Positions 44,559 through 53,458 of a stretch of 64,000 bases of DNA are shown here, piece after piece. Position 1 is the first letter of the stretch, and every line of letters starts with the position of its first letter. Source of the DNA: Ruegeria pomeroyi (lineage in GTDB: Bacteria; Pseudomonadota; Alphaproteobacteria; Rhodobacterales; Rhodobacteraceae); NCBI RefSeq assembly GCF_021405525.1, contig NZ_JAGQAG010000001.1, positions 1,488,001 to 1,552,000 on the forward strand, given 5' to 3'. A program made the position numbers and the translations under genes. The notes under the pieces are model-generated. The model was not told where the DNA came from, did not search any database, and was given only the letters and a program-made list of their open reading frames with translations.

Positions 44559-45944
44559 TCAGCCCGGCAGCTCTGCGATGGTGTCCCCGAGCCTCAAAAG
44601 GCCCGCTCCGGTTCTTCGGTTCCAACCTGGGCCTGAAACCTTCCGCGCCCCGGCACGCAGGGCCGAACGCATCTGTGTCGGCGATAGTGCCGTGTTGCTC
44701 CAACCGCTGCGCAGCGCCGCGATGGCTCCGGCAACGACAGCGGATGCCCCGGATGTGCCGCCGCTACGCAACGTTGCATCGCCGTCTTCCACGAACCAGC
44801 TCGGCGCGCTGAGATCGGGCTTGTCGACCAGGCCGCCATCGGGGTTGAAATTCGATGGTCCCGGCCCCTGGGATGAGGCGCCGATCCACCCCCCGTCGCA
44901 GCGCACCGCCGCAACGCTGGTTACGTCGTTCAGGCCATTTGCGCCAAAGATGCTATGCCCCGGGCCCCGGTCATAGCCGGGTGCGCGCGGGTCCGCGCAG
45001 AACTGTCCGCTGTTTCCGGCCGCGAACACGATATCATGCCGGCGCCCGAGCGAGGCGACAAGGACATTCAGCCAGTGGTCGGGATTGTTGGTATATTCCC
45101 CCCTGATGCGCTCGGCAAAGCGGTCCACGATCCCCCAGGCGTTCAGGATCACCCAGTTTTCATTCTCGGACAGGAAGAACCATTCCATCGCCAGATACGC
45201 AAACAAGGCCCGCATTGCGAAATAGTCGACATCGGTGATCCGTGTCGGCAATAGCGGCAGGTCAAAGAACTCGGCGTTCGGAGCCAGGTCGGTCATTGTT
45301 CGAAGCAACATCGACCCGTGCCGCAATGGCAATGGCAGATAAGGTTCGGTGCCACTGCCCGGCAAGGCGGTGATGCCGTCTTTGTCGACACCGAGACCAC
45401 CGCCAAAAGTACCGCCGAGCGAGTGGACATAATCCCTGCTGAACCCTCGGTCGACAACAAAGACTTTGGTTCCCTTGCCGTTCAATCCGTGCCCAACCAG
45501 AGCATTGGCCTGGATCAAGCGTCGCACCGCCCTTCGGGTGCCGAACGTCATGCCAATGCCGTGACCGGCACACCAATGCTGACTGGGCGGTGCAAGGTTC
45601 ATTGTGGTCGGTTCCAACTCGATCCCCAATACCCGCGCCGCCTCTGGATCGCCTGCGGCCACCGCCTTGTCCCTGAAATCCTTTAAAAGACCGCGCGCCG
45701 TGCCTTCATCGGGCAGCAACAAGGGAATGCCAAAACCGATGCCGGTTCCGGGAGAATCCGGCATCACGGCCCCGTTCCGATCAAAGGGCCTCCAGGGGTT
45801 GTTGGTCTGATCGGAAGGCAAGACGAACCCGGGCAAGCCATATGTATTCACCAAGTCTGCCAGATCATATCCAAGCGTCGAAAGGTTGGATTTCAGGCTT
45901 TCCTGGTTCCGGTCGAACAGAAACAACTTGAGTGCCACAGCCAT
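44559..45944 (-). CDS. S8-family subtilisin-like serine protease, without signal peptide
   Basis: 461 aa. A unique N-terminal region of about 155 residues precedes a subtilase domain. Candidate catalytic residues are Asp165 (VFVVDRGFSRDY), His209 (PLRHGSMLL) and Ser398 (GGTSGASAVVAG), with oxyanion Asn311 (FAAGNSGQF). The Asp motif (VDRGF) is unlike the common DTG or DSG form. There is no Sec or Tat signal and no transmembrane segment, so it probably stays in the cytoplasm, which is rare for subtilases. The gene diverges from a cyclase-haloperoxidase pair across 183 bp. A role in protein processing linked to that pair is a guess. Confidence 0.82.
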   Translation of the reverse strand: MAVALKLFLFDRNQESLKSNLSTLGYDLADLVNTYGLPGFVLPSDQTNNPWRPFDRNGAVMPDSPGTGIGFGIPLLLPDEGTARGLLKDFRDKAVAAGDPEAARVLGIELEPTTMNLAPPSQHWCAGHGIGMTFGTRRAVRRLIQANALVGHGLNGKGTKVFVVDRGFSRDYVHSLGGTFGGGLGVDKDGITALPGSGTEPYLPLPLRHGSMLLRTMTDLAPNAEFFDLPLLPTRITDVDYFAMRALFAYLAMEWFFLSENENWVILNAWGIVDRFAERIRGEYTNNPDHWLNVLVASLGRRHDIVFAAGNSGQFCADPRAPGYDRGPGHSIFGANGLNDVTSVAAVRCDGGWIGASSQGPGPSNFNPDGGLVDKPDLSAPSWFVEDGDATLRSGGTSGASAVVAGAIAALRSGWSNTALSPTQMRSALRAGARKVSGPGWNRRTGAGLLRLGDTIAELPG

Positions 45945-46127
45945 ATCTCCATCGTCCGGGATGACGGCAGCCGATACAGGGAAACGGTTTCACGACCGCC
46001 AAGCTCCGGCCCGCGAACTGATGGCTGTCCGGTCATCTGTGGCGTCTGGTTTGGTCCGCGCCATCTCCGGCTCACAGTTAACTTTTATCGCGAATCGTAA
46101 CATAATGCACCCATAGGAGAGATTGAT

Positions 46128-48029
46128 TTGAGCAACGGTCACTTCCAAATGACCGAAAAGTCGATTTCACCGGAGCCTGAGGCGCCGGTCAAATCCGGTG
46201 GTGCGGCTCAGCCTGTGTCCGAGACCAAAACGCCAACACTTGGAGCTGAAGAACCGGAGTTAACCCCGGCATCCACGTTGAGGTCCAATGGCGAGAAAGC
46301 CGCCAAGCAACTCGAAGTCTGTGTTGGTTTCGTCGATGTGGTCGGCTTCTCCGCGCTCATGCACAGCGACGAGGAGGGAACGTTCTATCGCTGGACGGAT
46401 CTCCGTGACGAGGTCGTTTTGCCGCTGATGCAGCAACATGGCGGTACCCTCGTGAAACTGACGGGTGACGGTATCCTTACGACATTCGGCGATCCGGTCG
46501 CGGCCGTGCGATGGGGACGGGATTTGCAGATCAGGGCCAGGCAGCGCCGGCAGGGATTGTCGCTACGAATTTCGTTGAACTACTGCAAGGTACTGCGCGA
46601 CAGAGACGACCTATTGGGGGACGGGGTGAACATTGCTGCCCGGTTGCAGGAGTTCGCCAGCGCCGGTGGCATCATCCTGACGCAAGCTGTGCAGGATACG
46701 ATATCCGGCAACAGCGAGTTCGAAACCCGGACGCTGGGGCGTCTGCCAATGCGCAAGTTGGGGGTGACGGTTCCCGCATATGAACTGGTGCCGGATGCAC
46801 GATACGCGTTGGAAGATACCGGCCAATGCATGAACCTGCCATCTGTCGCGGTGATGCCCTTCGCCAATTCAGGCGGCGATCAGGCGGATGAATACCTTGC
46901 TGCGGGGATTTCGGAAGGCATCGTTTCACAACTGTCGCGACATCGGGATTTGATCGTTATTTCGAGGTCGTCCACTTTGGCTTTCGGTCGGCAGGCGATT
47001 GAGCCGATGTCAATCGGAAAGGCACTGGGTGCGCGGTATCTTATCAGTGGGACCCTATGGCGGTTGGGGAAAAATATCCGCATCTCGGCCCAGCTGGTGG
47101 ATACGGAAATCGGCCGGAACCTGACCAGTCTGCAACGCGATTTCGAGCAGAGCAATCTGTTTGCCATTCAGGACGAGATTGTCGAATCTTCTCTTGTACA
47201 CCTGCTGCCAAGCCTGCTGGCGGAAGAACGGCGCAGAACGCTACGCAAGAAACCCACCTCCTTTAACGCCTATGACAGTTACCTAAAGGCGCTTGACCTG
47301 ATCGGAGACCTGGAACGGAACGCATTTGAGCAAGCACGAAACCATCTTGAAGATGCTATTTCTGCCGATCCGAGCTTTTCCTCTCCGTTGGCCTGGTTGG
47401 CTCGGTGGTACAGCCTGAATGTCGGACAAGGGTGGTCACGGGACCCTCAGGCGGACGCGGGTAAAGCGAACACGCTTGCTAAGAAAGCGATCGGTCTGGA
47501 TGCTCAAGATGCGCTGGCGCTGGCCACCTACGGGCATGTTCAATCCTATCTCTTCGGTGATTTCGAGACCGCGATTGCCTATCTCGACCGCGCGCGTGAG
47601 GCCAATCCCAGCAGTTCAATCGCCTGGTTGCTGTCCAGCGTTACGTTGTCGAGTGTCGGGCGTAGAGACGAGGCCATAGCCGCAGCAGAGCGGGCGCTGC
47701 GGCTCTCACCCTTCGATCAGCGCCTTTTCGTCTATTATACCTTTCTTGGAACAGTACATTACGACGCCGGCAATTACCCGACCGCGATCAAGTGGTTGTC
47801 GCGTGGGCTGGCGGAAAATCAGCGCTATACCAGCGGGCTGCGGACACTGGCCGTTGCGCAGGTCGCGGCTGGCCAGTTGCAGAACGCGCAGAAATCGGCC
47901 GCGCGGCTTCTGGAACTGGAACCCGGCTTTTCGGTTTCCAACTACCGCAGGACGCATCGACACTACAGCGATCCAAGGCTGGTTGATTTGTTTTGTACGC
48001 GCCTTGGGCAAGCAGGCGTGCCAGAGTGA
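46128..48029 (+). CDS. Class III adenylate cyclase with FlgO/TolB-like domain and TPR repeats
   Basis: 633 aa, no transmembrane segment. A disordered N-terminus (1-60) precedes the cyclase domain (about 62-225), which has metal-binding Asp70 (GFVDVVGFS) and Asp114 (KLTGDG), adenine-selecting Lys110 and Asp161, and transition-state residues Asn168 and Arg172 (GVNIAARL). All residues needed for an active adenylyl cyclase are thus present. Then comes a TolB-N/FlgO-like domain (about 240-365; SVAVMPFANSGGDQADEYLAAGISEGIVSQLS) and TPR-like helices (about 385-610). This layout is common in alphaproteobacteria for stress- or nutrient-responsive cyclases. The haloperoxidase-like gene follows after 25 bp and is probably co-transcribed. 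Confidence 0.9.
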   Translation: MSNGHFQMTEKSISPEPEAPVKSGGAAQPVSETKTPTLGAEEPELTPASTLRSNGEKAAKQLEVCVGFVDVVGFSALMHSDEEGTFYRWTDLRDEVVLPLMQQHGGTLVKLTGDGILTTFGDPVAAVRWGRDLQIRARQRRQGLSLRISLNYCKVLRDRDDLLGDGVNIAARLQEFASAGGIILTQAVQDTISGNSEFETRTLGRLPMRKLGVTVPAYELVPDARYALEDTGQCMNLPSVAVMPFANSGGDQADEYLAAGISEGIVSQLSRHRDLIVISRSSTLAFGRQAIEPMSIGKALGARYLISGTLWRLGKNIRISAQLVDTEIGRNLTSLQRDFEQSNLFAIQDEIVESSLVHLLPSLLAEERRRTLRKKPTSFNAYDSYLKALDLIGDLERNAFEQARNHLEDAISADPSFSSPLAWLARWYSLNVGQGWSRDPQADAGKANTLAKKAIGLDAQDALALATYGHVQSYLFGDFETAIAYLDRAREANPSSSIAWLLSSVTLSSVGRRDEAIAAAERALRLSPFDQRLFVYYTFLGTVHYDAGNYPTAIKWLSRGLAENQRYTSGLRTLAVAQVAAGQLQNAQKSAARLLELEPGFSVSNYRRTHRHYSDPRLVDLFCTRLGQAGVPE

Positions 48030-48054
48030 CCATGTAGTGAAGGGGGACTTCAGG

Positions 48055-49122
48055 ATGCCGACACCGACAGGAAGGCTGGGCACGTTTGACGCGCGGGATG
48101 CGCGCGACGCCAGAGATGCACGCGATGCAAGGGATGCCCGTGGCGATGCGGGCTATGGTGGCAGTCCGAGTTACCTTGGTCTCGGTATCTCTCCCCACAC
48201 GGCGCATGATGGCGGTGGCACCCCGCCAGTCGAAGACCGCTGGTGGCCGGGAAACCAATGGCCTCCGACCCACCCGGTCGCGACCGACGGCGGGGGCGAC
48301 CCCGTTCGGCTGCACGCGATCTACAAATTCTACAAATCTGCAACTTTCAGACACTGGTCACCCGGCAATGAGGCGGTGGCGTTCCTGTCCGAATTCGCCG
48401 CTTTGGATTCGGACGGGTCGGGCCGCCCGGACTGGACGAGCCTCTCCCTGCCTGATCCTGCGCGCACGGCCAACAATTCAACGGACGTGACGAATTTCGG
48501 TGGTGGCGTGAGTTGGCGGATTGACGATGAACTGAAAGAGCTTGTGGGACTCATCGAATACCGAAGCGGAGTGCTTGACGAAGCCTTGCAGCAACGCGAC
48601 ACGCTGATCGGCTATTTCCAGGGAGTTTTGCCGTTCACTTATCTGTCCCATCCGTACACTTTCCGCCTGTGTCATCTGGCATTGGCGTCAGCGCAGTTCC
48701 TCGCCTTTCATTTCAAGAAAAGGTTTGAACGTCCACGCCCATCGCAATTGCATCCAGGGTTGCTGCCGCCGATCGACGTTCCACAACATCCCGCCTATCC
48801 CAGCGCCCATGCGACCGAGGCCTGGCTTGTCGCCCATTGCCTTGATGAGGTGATGCGGGATGCAGCAGGTAACAAGATACTGGAGGTCACGCATCAGGGT
48901 GGTCAGACACGCAACGCCCTGCACGACATGGCCTCACGCATCGCCCGAAACCGCGAGGTTCTAGGGGTGCACTTTCCGTCCGACAGCGAGGCGGGCAAGC
49001 GGCTGGCACAGGCCGCTCTTACGATCATGAAAGCCTGCCCGACAGTTGGAGATCTGACCGTCAATGGCCTGCTCAAGCGGGCCAGTTTGGAATGGAGTGA
49101 CATGGCCAACGTCGGGAGCTGA
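48055..49122 (+). CDS. PAP2/vanadium haloperoxidase-family protein
   Basis: 355 aa, no signal peptide. The three phosphate/vanadate-binding motifs are present: Lys221-x6-Arg228-Pro229 (KKRFERPRP), Pro-Ser-Ala-His249-252 (PSAHATEAW) and Arg300-x5-His306-x3-Asp310 (REVLGVHFPSD). The protein could be a vanadium-dependent haloperoxidase or an acid phosphatase; the long N-terminal helical region and lack of membrane spans favour the haloperoxidase branch. Residues 12-29 are six tandem Asp-Ala-Arg repeats. A strong AAGGGGGAC ribosome site precedes 48055. It follows the adenylate cyclase by 25 bp. Confidence 0.85.
   Translation: MPTPTGRLGTFDARDARDARDARDARDARGDAGYGGSPSYLGLGISPHTAHDGGGTPPVEDRWWPGNQWPPTHPVATDGGGDPVRLHAIYKFYKSATFRHWSPGNEAVAFLSEFAALDSDGSGRPDWTSLSLPDPARTANNSTDVTNFGGGVSWRIDDELKELVGLIEYRSGVLDEALQQRDTLIGYFQGVLPFTYLSHPYTFRLCHLALASAQFLAFHFKKRFERPRPSQLHPGLLPPIDVPQHPAYPSAHATEAWLVAHCLDEVMRDAAGNKILEVTHQGGQTRNALHDMASRIARNREVLGVHFPSDSEAGKRLAQAALTIMKACPTVGDLTVNGLLKRASLEWSDMANVGS
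48088..48141 (+). repeat. Six tandem 9-bp units encoding Asp-Ala-Arg
   Basis: The coding sequence repeats GA(C/T)-GC(N)-(C/A)G(N) six times in frame near the start of the haloperoxidase-like gene. The third bases differ between units, so the repeat is old or selected at the protein level rather than a fresh slippage product. Confidence 0.85.
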
Positions 49123-49213
49123 TGGTATCGCTCGGCAAGGGTGTTTGGTGGTCGGGCCGACGCAGGCGATCTGCACCGGCCCAGGGCGCTTCTGGGTCTG
49201 TTCTATGTCGCTT

Positions 49214-50860
49214 TCAGCCGGCCAGATCCTGCGCCTGCTCGCGCAGGACGAATTTCTGGATCTTGCCGGTCGATGTTCTGGGAATCGCGGCAAAGACGAA
49301 CCTGCCCGGTACCTTGTAAGGGGCTAGGTGCTGGCGGCACCAGTTGCGCAGCGTCTCGGCGTCGGCAGCCTGTCGGGGGGCAAGCTCGACAAAGGCACAT
49401 GGGGTTTCACCCCATTTCTCGTGCGGCATAGCGACGACTGCGGCGACAGCGACGGCGGGGTGGCGGTAGAGCGCCTCCTCTACTTCGATCGACGAGATGT
49501 TCTCGCCGCCCGAGATGATGATGTCCTTGGAGCGGTCCTTGAGTTGTATGTAACCGTCGGGATGCACAACGCCCAGATCGCCGGAGTGGAACCAACCGCC
49601 CGCAAAGACCTTTTTCGTGGCTTCGGGGTTACGGAAATAGCCCTTCATCACCACGTTGCCGCGGAACATGACCTCGCCCAGGGTCACGCCATCGCGTGGC
49701 ACCGACCTCATCGTGTCCGGGTCCAGCACGTCAAGCCCCTCCAGCGGCAGGTAGCGTACGCCCTGGCGCGCCTTCAGCGTCGCCTGGCGCGCGGGCGGCA
49801 GGTCGGACCAGCTCTTGTGCCAATCGTTGACCACGGCGGGCCCATAGGTTTCCGTCAGCCCGTATAGATGTGTCACGTTGAAACCGGCCTGCTGCATGTC
49901 AGCCAGCAGCTTTTCGGGGGGCGGGGCGGCGGCGGTAAAGAACTGTACCGTCCGGTCAAGCGCGCGCTGCACGTCATCGGGGGCCGAGATCAGCAGCGAC
50001 ATGACGATCGGTGCACCGCACAGATGCGTGACGCCCTCATCGGCCAGTGCGTTCCAGATGGGTTCGGCCCTGACCTGACGTAGGCAGACATGGGTTCCGA
50101 CGATGACAGACATCGTCCAGGGAAAGCACCAGCCGTTGCAATGAAACATCGGCAGTGTCCACAAATAGACGGCATGCTTGGACATCGAAGTGGTCAGCGC
50201 GTTGCCTTGGGCCAGCAGATACGCGCCCCGGTGATGCGAGACGACGCCCTTGGGGTCGCCGGTGGTTCCCGAGGTATAGTTGATCGAGATCGCGTCCCAC
50301 TCGTCTTCGGGCATCAGCCAGTCGAACTCGGGATCGCCGCTTGCTAGAAAGGCCTCGTAATCATTGGCAACGACAGGGTTTCGGGGGTCATCGAATTCCG
50401 GGTCGTCGCTTTGAATGACCCGTGGCGTGACCTTGGCGAGCGCCAGAGCCGCCTGCAAAAGTGGCATGAACTCGCCATCGACGATCACCAGTTTCGACAT
50501 CGCGTGGTCGAGCTGGAAAGCGATGATTGCCGCGTCCAGTCTGGTGTTGATCGAATGCAGCACCGCGCCGCTCATCGGTATGCCGTAATGGCATTCCAGC
50601 ATCGCCGGCGTGTTCGGCAGCAGCACCGAAACAGTGTCGCCGCGCCCAATCCCGCTTTGCGTCAGGGCCGAGGCCAGCCGTCGCGAGCGGGCATAGAACG
50701 CGGCATAGCTGCGCCGCAGCGATCCGTGCACGATCGCGGTGTGCTCAGGGAAAACACTCGCGGCTCGTTCGAGAAAGGTCAGCGGGGTCAGTGGCTGATG
50801 GTTTGCCGGAGTGCGGTCAAGGTCGGTATTGTAGGGATTGGGTGTCATCGGATCAGGCAT
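49214..50860 (-). CDS. AMP-forming acyl-CoA ligase (DmdB/medium-chain type)
   Basis: 548 aa, ANL superfamily. The P-loop is INYTSGTTGDPKGVV, the central motif HLYGLTETYGP, then FHSGDLGVVHPDGYIQLKDRSKDIIISGGENISS and the catalytic Lys in TSTGKIQKFVL. It joins a carboxylic acid to CoA. Length and layout resemble methylmercaptopropionyl-CoA ligase (DmdB) and medium-chain ligases, which cannot be separated by eye. It is last in an operon with a DmdA-family protein, OsmC and an enoyl-CoA hydratase, which makes a DmdA-DmdB-like route plausible. The start overlaps the hydratase stop by 8 nt. Confidence 0.88.
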   Translation of the reverse strand: MPDPMTPNPYNTDLDRTPANHQPLTPLTFLERAASVFPEHTAIVHGSLRRSYAAFYARSRRLASALTQSGIGRGDTVSVLLPNTPAMLECHYGIPMSGAVLHSINTRLDAAIIAFQLDHAMSKLVIVDGEFMPLLQAALALAKVTPRVIQSDDPEFDDPRNPVVANDYEAFLASGDPEFDWLMPEDEWDAISINYTSGTTGDPKGVVSHHRGAYLLAQGNALTTSMSKHAVYLWTLPMFHCNGWCFPWTMSVIVGTHVCLRQVRAEPIWNALADEGVTHLCGAPIVMSLLISAPDDVQRALDRTVQFFTAAAPPPEKLLADMQQAGFNVTHLYGLTETYGPAVVNDWHKSWSDLPPARQATLKARQGVRYLPLEGLDVLDPDTMRSVPRDGVTLGEVMFRGNVVMKGYFRNPEATKKVFAGGWFHSGDLGVVHPDGYIQLKDRSKDIIISGGENISSIEVEEALYRHPAVAVAAVVAMPHEKWGETPCAFVELAPRQAADAETLRNWCRQHLAPYKVPGRFVFAAIPRTSTGKIQKFVLREQAQDLAG

Positions 50861-51653
50861 CCTGCCACTGCGGTGTGCGCTTTTCGATAAATGCGTCTAT
50901 GCCTTCCTCGGCATCGCGGGCGAGCATGTTGTCGACCATCATCTGCGATGCGTAGGAATAAGCCTGCGTCAGGGGCATATACCGCTGTTCGTAGAACGCG
51001 CGTTTGCCAGTGGCCAGCGTCATCAATGATTTCGCGGCGATCTTGCCCGCGATTGTCATGGTTTCGCCGCGCAGTTGATCCGCGGGTACCGAACGGTTGA
51101 TCAATCCGATCTCCGCGGCACGATCGGCAGCGATCATGTCTCCGGTCAACAGCATCTCCATTGCGTGCTTGTTCGAGACATTGCGGGTCAGCGCCACCAT
51201 CGGGGTCGAACAGAACAACCCGATATGTACGCCGGGCGTGCTGAACCGCGCGTTGTCCGATGCGATGGCAAGATCACAGCTGGCGACCAGTTGGCATCCT
51301 GCCGCCGTTGCGATTCCGTCCACCTCGGCGATCACCGGTTTGGGGCAGGCAACGATAGCCTGCATCACGCCCGAGCACATCGCCATGACCTTGGAAAAAT
51401 AGGCCCGGCCACGATCCGGTCCGGCGCGGCCTGCGGTCATTTCCTTCAGGTCATGGCCGGCGGAAAACACCGGTCCATTGGCTGCCAGCACGATAACCCG
51501 CACGCTGGTATCGGACCCTGCCGTGTCAAAGGCGGTGGCAAGCGCGTCGAGCATCGCTTCGGAGAGCGGGTTGCGGCGGGCCGCGTCATTCAAGGTCAGA
51601 CGCAGAATGCCGTCGGGATCCAAGTCGCGCAGAAGGATATTGCCGGTTTGCAT
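50853..51653 (-). CDS. Enoyl-CoA hydratase/isomerase (crotonase) family protein
   Basis: 266-aa crotonase-fold enzyme. The oxyanion-hole blocks are FSAGHDLKEM and DGIATAAGCQLVASCDLAIAS. The second catalytic-Glu position of classical hydratases is not Glu in the FSTPGVHIGLF segment, so the reaction may be isomerisation, hydrolysis or hydration with different residues. It overlaps the acyl-CoA ligase by 8 nt. In the DMSP demethylation pathway DmdD is a crotonase, so this could serve the analogous step, but orthology is not shown. Confidence 0.87.
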   Translation of the reverse strand: MQTGNILLRDLDPDGILRLTLNDAARRNPLSEAMLDALATAFDTAGSDTSVRVIVLAANGPVFSAGHDLKEMTAGRAGPDRGRAYFSKVMAMCSGVMQAIVACPKPVIAEVDGIATAAGCQLVASCDLAIASDNARFSTPGVHIGLFCSTPMVALTRNVSNKHAMEMLLTGDMIAADRAAEIGLINRSVPADQLRGETMTIAGKIAAKSLMTLATGKRAFYEQRYMPLTQAYSYASQMMVDNMLARDAEEGIDAFIEKRTPQWQDA

Positions 51654-51674
51654 GTGTACGGGTTCTTTCAGGGG

Positions 51675-52124
51675 TCACAGGATATTGATTTCCACGCTAT
51701 CGGCGAGCGTGTTGGCGATGAAGCAATAGCGATGGGCACGCTCCTGCATCTGGCCCAGTTCGGTGTCGCTGACCGAGAAACCGGTGTCGAAACGCACCAC
51801 CGGATGCATATCGATGCGCGTTACCGACATTTGCCCCTTGGGGTTCTTGCCCAGATGCGCCACCGCGTAGTCGTGATAGCTTGCCACCGGCCAGCCGGCC
51901 TTGGCGCATAGCGCCAGAAAGGTCATCATGTGACAGCTCGACAGGGCCGAGGCCAGCGCCTGTTCGGGGTTGGTGTTGGCGGGATCTCCGCCCCAGTCAG
52001 GGGCGGAGTCCACGGTGACGTCGTACTGGCTGTTGTATTGAACCACATGCGCGTTCGAATAGGCGCCGGTCTGAAAGACCGGGGTCGCCCGATGCCAGTG
52101 CAGCTGAATCGCGAGATCGGACAT
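51675..52124 (-). CDS. OsmC-family thiol peroxidase
   Basis: 149 aa. The two family cysteines are Cys64 (LSSCHMMTF) and Cys133 (HRYCFIANT), the usual pair that reduces organic hydroperoxides. It lies between the DmdA-like and enoyl-CoA hydratase genes with short gaps. It may protect against reactive products of the pathway (for example thiols or aldehydes) or act on a pathway thioester; the family alone shows only peroxidase chemistry. Confidence 0.88.
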   Translation of the reverse strand: MSDLAIQLHWHRATPVFQTGAYSNAHVVQYNSQYDVTVDSAPDWGGDPANTNPEQALASALSSCHMMTFLALCAKAGWPVASYHDYAVAHLGKNPKGQMSVTRIDMHPVVRFDTGFSVSDTELGQMQERAHRYCFIANTLADSVEINIL

Positions 52125-52153
52125 GTCAGGTCACTCCCTTCCGGATCCGGCGC

Positions 52154-53296
52154 TCAGGCAGCGGCGATTTGCTTTTTCGGGTCGTAGAACGGGCGTTCGA
52201 CCACGGTGGCGCGGGCCGGGCCGGATTTGGTCACGACCTCGACTTCGGTTCCCAGCGTGGCGTGTTCGACCGCTACCATCGCCAGCGCGATGTTCCGTTC
52301 CAGACGCGGAGAGTAGACCGCCGAAGTGACCTTACCGATCGTTTCGCCACCCTTGTTGATCGCCCAGAAGGTGGTGTTGGGCCCGCTGAACGGATCGCAG
52401 TCGATGATCAGGCCAACTTGCTGGCGGGCAATGCCCTCGGCCTTGATGCGACGCAGCGCGGCCTTGCCGATGAACTCGGCTTCCAGGTCCAGGTTTACCA
52501 GACGATCAAAGCCCAGTTCGAACGGGTTCGTGTGAATGTCGGCATCGGCATGGTAGGATAGCATCCCACCTTCGATCCGCCGGATTGACGAGGTATGGCC
52601 GGGTTTCAGACCAAAGGGCAGGCCCGCAGCCATGATCCGCTCCCACAGCGCGTCGCCCATCGACCCGTCGCGCAGGTAGATTTCGTAGCCCAGCTCGCTC
52701 GACCAACCCGTGCGCGACACGATGAGCGGCATCCCGTCCAGGTCCAGTTCGCGTAGCCAGTAGTATTTCAGGTCCATGATGTCGTCGCCGAACAGAGCGC
52801 GCATGATCTCGCCTGACTTGGGGCCTTGCAGTTGCAGCGGCGACACGTCCGGCTCGGAGATCGTGATCTCCATGCCGGAATGCACGGCCACACCTTGTGC
52901 CCAGAGCAGGATGTCGCTGTCTGCCAGCGAGATCCAGAAGTGGTTCTCTGCCAGACGCAGCAGGATCGGATCGTTCAGGATTCCGCCTTCGGCATTGGTG
53001 ATCAGGATGTACTTGCACTGGCCCACGGCCATCTTGGTCAGGTCGCGCGGGGTCAGCATCTGGACAAAGCGCGCCGCGTCGGGTCCGGTGATCTCGACCT
53101 GCCGCTCGACCGCGACATCGCACAGGATCGCGTCATTCACCAGGTTCCAGAAATTCTGTTCCGGGTTCCCGAAATCGCGCGGAATGTACATGTGGTTGTA
53201 GACCGAGAAACCTTTTGCACCCCAACGCACTGTGGCGTCGAAAAAGGGAGATTTGCGGATTTGGGTGCCGAAGCCGAAATCGTCTGCCTGGGTCAT
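52154..53296 (-). CDS. DmdA-family (GcvT-like) tetrahydrofolate-dependent demethylase
   Basis: 380 aa, GcvT fold. Blocks typical of the DMSP-demethylase family are VYNHMYIPRDF, CDVAVERQVEITGPDA, MLTPRDLTKMAVGQCKY, ISLADSDILLW, EPDVSPLQLQGPKSGEIM and RIEGGMLSYHAD. True DmdA moves a methyl group from DMSP to tetrahydrofolate. DmdA-like paralogues act on other methylated compounds, and this sequence cannot be assigned to either group by eye. It is first in an operon with OsmC, crotonase and acyl-CoA ligase. A 162-bp region with an inverted repeat separates it from the Lrp-type regulator, which probably controls it. Confidence 0.8.
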   Translation of the reverse strand: MTQADDFGFGTQIRKSPFFDATVRWGAKGFSVYNHMYIPRDFGNPEQNFWNLVNDAILCDVAVERQVEITGPDAARFVQMLTPRDLTKMAVGQCKYILITNAEGGILNDPILLRLAENHFWISLADSDILLWAQGVAVHSGMEITISEPDVSPLQLQGPKSGEIMRALFGDDIMDLKYYWLRELDLDGMPLIVSRTGWSSELGYEIYLRDGSMGDALWERIMAAGLPFGLKPGHTSSIRRIEGGMLSYHADADIHTNPFELGFDRLVNLDLEAEFIGKAALRRIKAEGIARQQVGLIIDCDPFSGPNTTFWAINKGGETIGKVTSAVYSPRLERNIALAMVAVEHATLGTEVEVVTKSGPARATVVERPFYDPKKQIAAA

Positions 53297-53404
53297 GTCT
53301 GTCGCCTTTTTTGCACGGGACCGGTGTGATTGGCCGGTGTGGAAAACTGACGAGTGTCTAGTCCGAGACTTGGCAGGGATGTGGTCTGAAAAACGCGTAT
53401 CACT

Positions 53405-53425
53405 CAGTCTGAACGGACTGTTTTT
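53405..53425. promoter_or_regulatory. Inverted repeat in front of the DmdA-like operon
   Basis: Five-bp stem (CAGTC, 6-nt loop, GACTG) followed on the plus strand by TTTTT. In the minus-strand direction of the operon it lies about 110 bp before the start of the DmdA-like gene. It could be an Lrp-type operator or a terminator for plus-strand transcripts; function is undecided. Confidence 0.35.
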
Positions 53426-53458
53426 GCCACCGGTTCCGGACCGTTCAGACGCGCGATG

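Noticed and set aside
48061-48150. CRISPR or intergenic repeat array at the DAR-coding tandem repeat.
   Set aside because: Units are 9 bp, contiguous, in frame and inside a gene; there are no spacers.
52154-53296. Assigning the gene symbol dmdA.
   Set aside because: The motifs fit the family, but roseobacters carry several DmdA-like paralogues with other or unknown substrates and the true DmdA group cannot be confirmed by eye.
53400-53430. Intrinsic terminator of the lrp transcript.
   Set aside because: The T-run is on the plus strand while lrp is read on the minus strand, so the orientation is wrong for that role.
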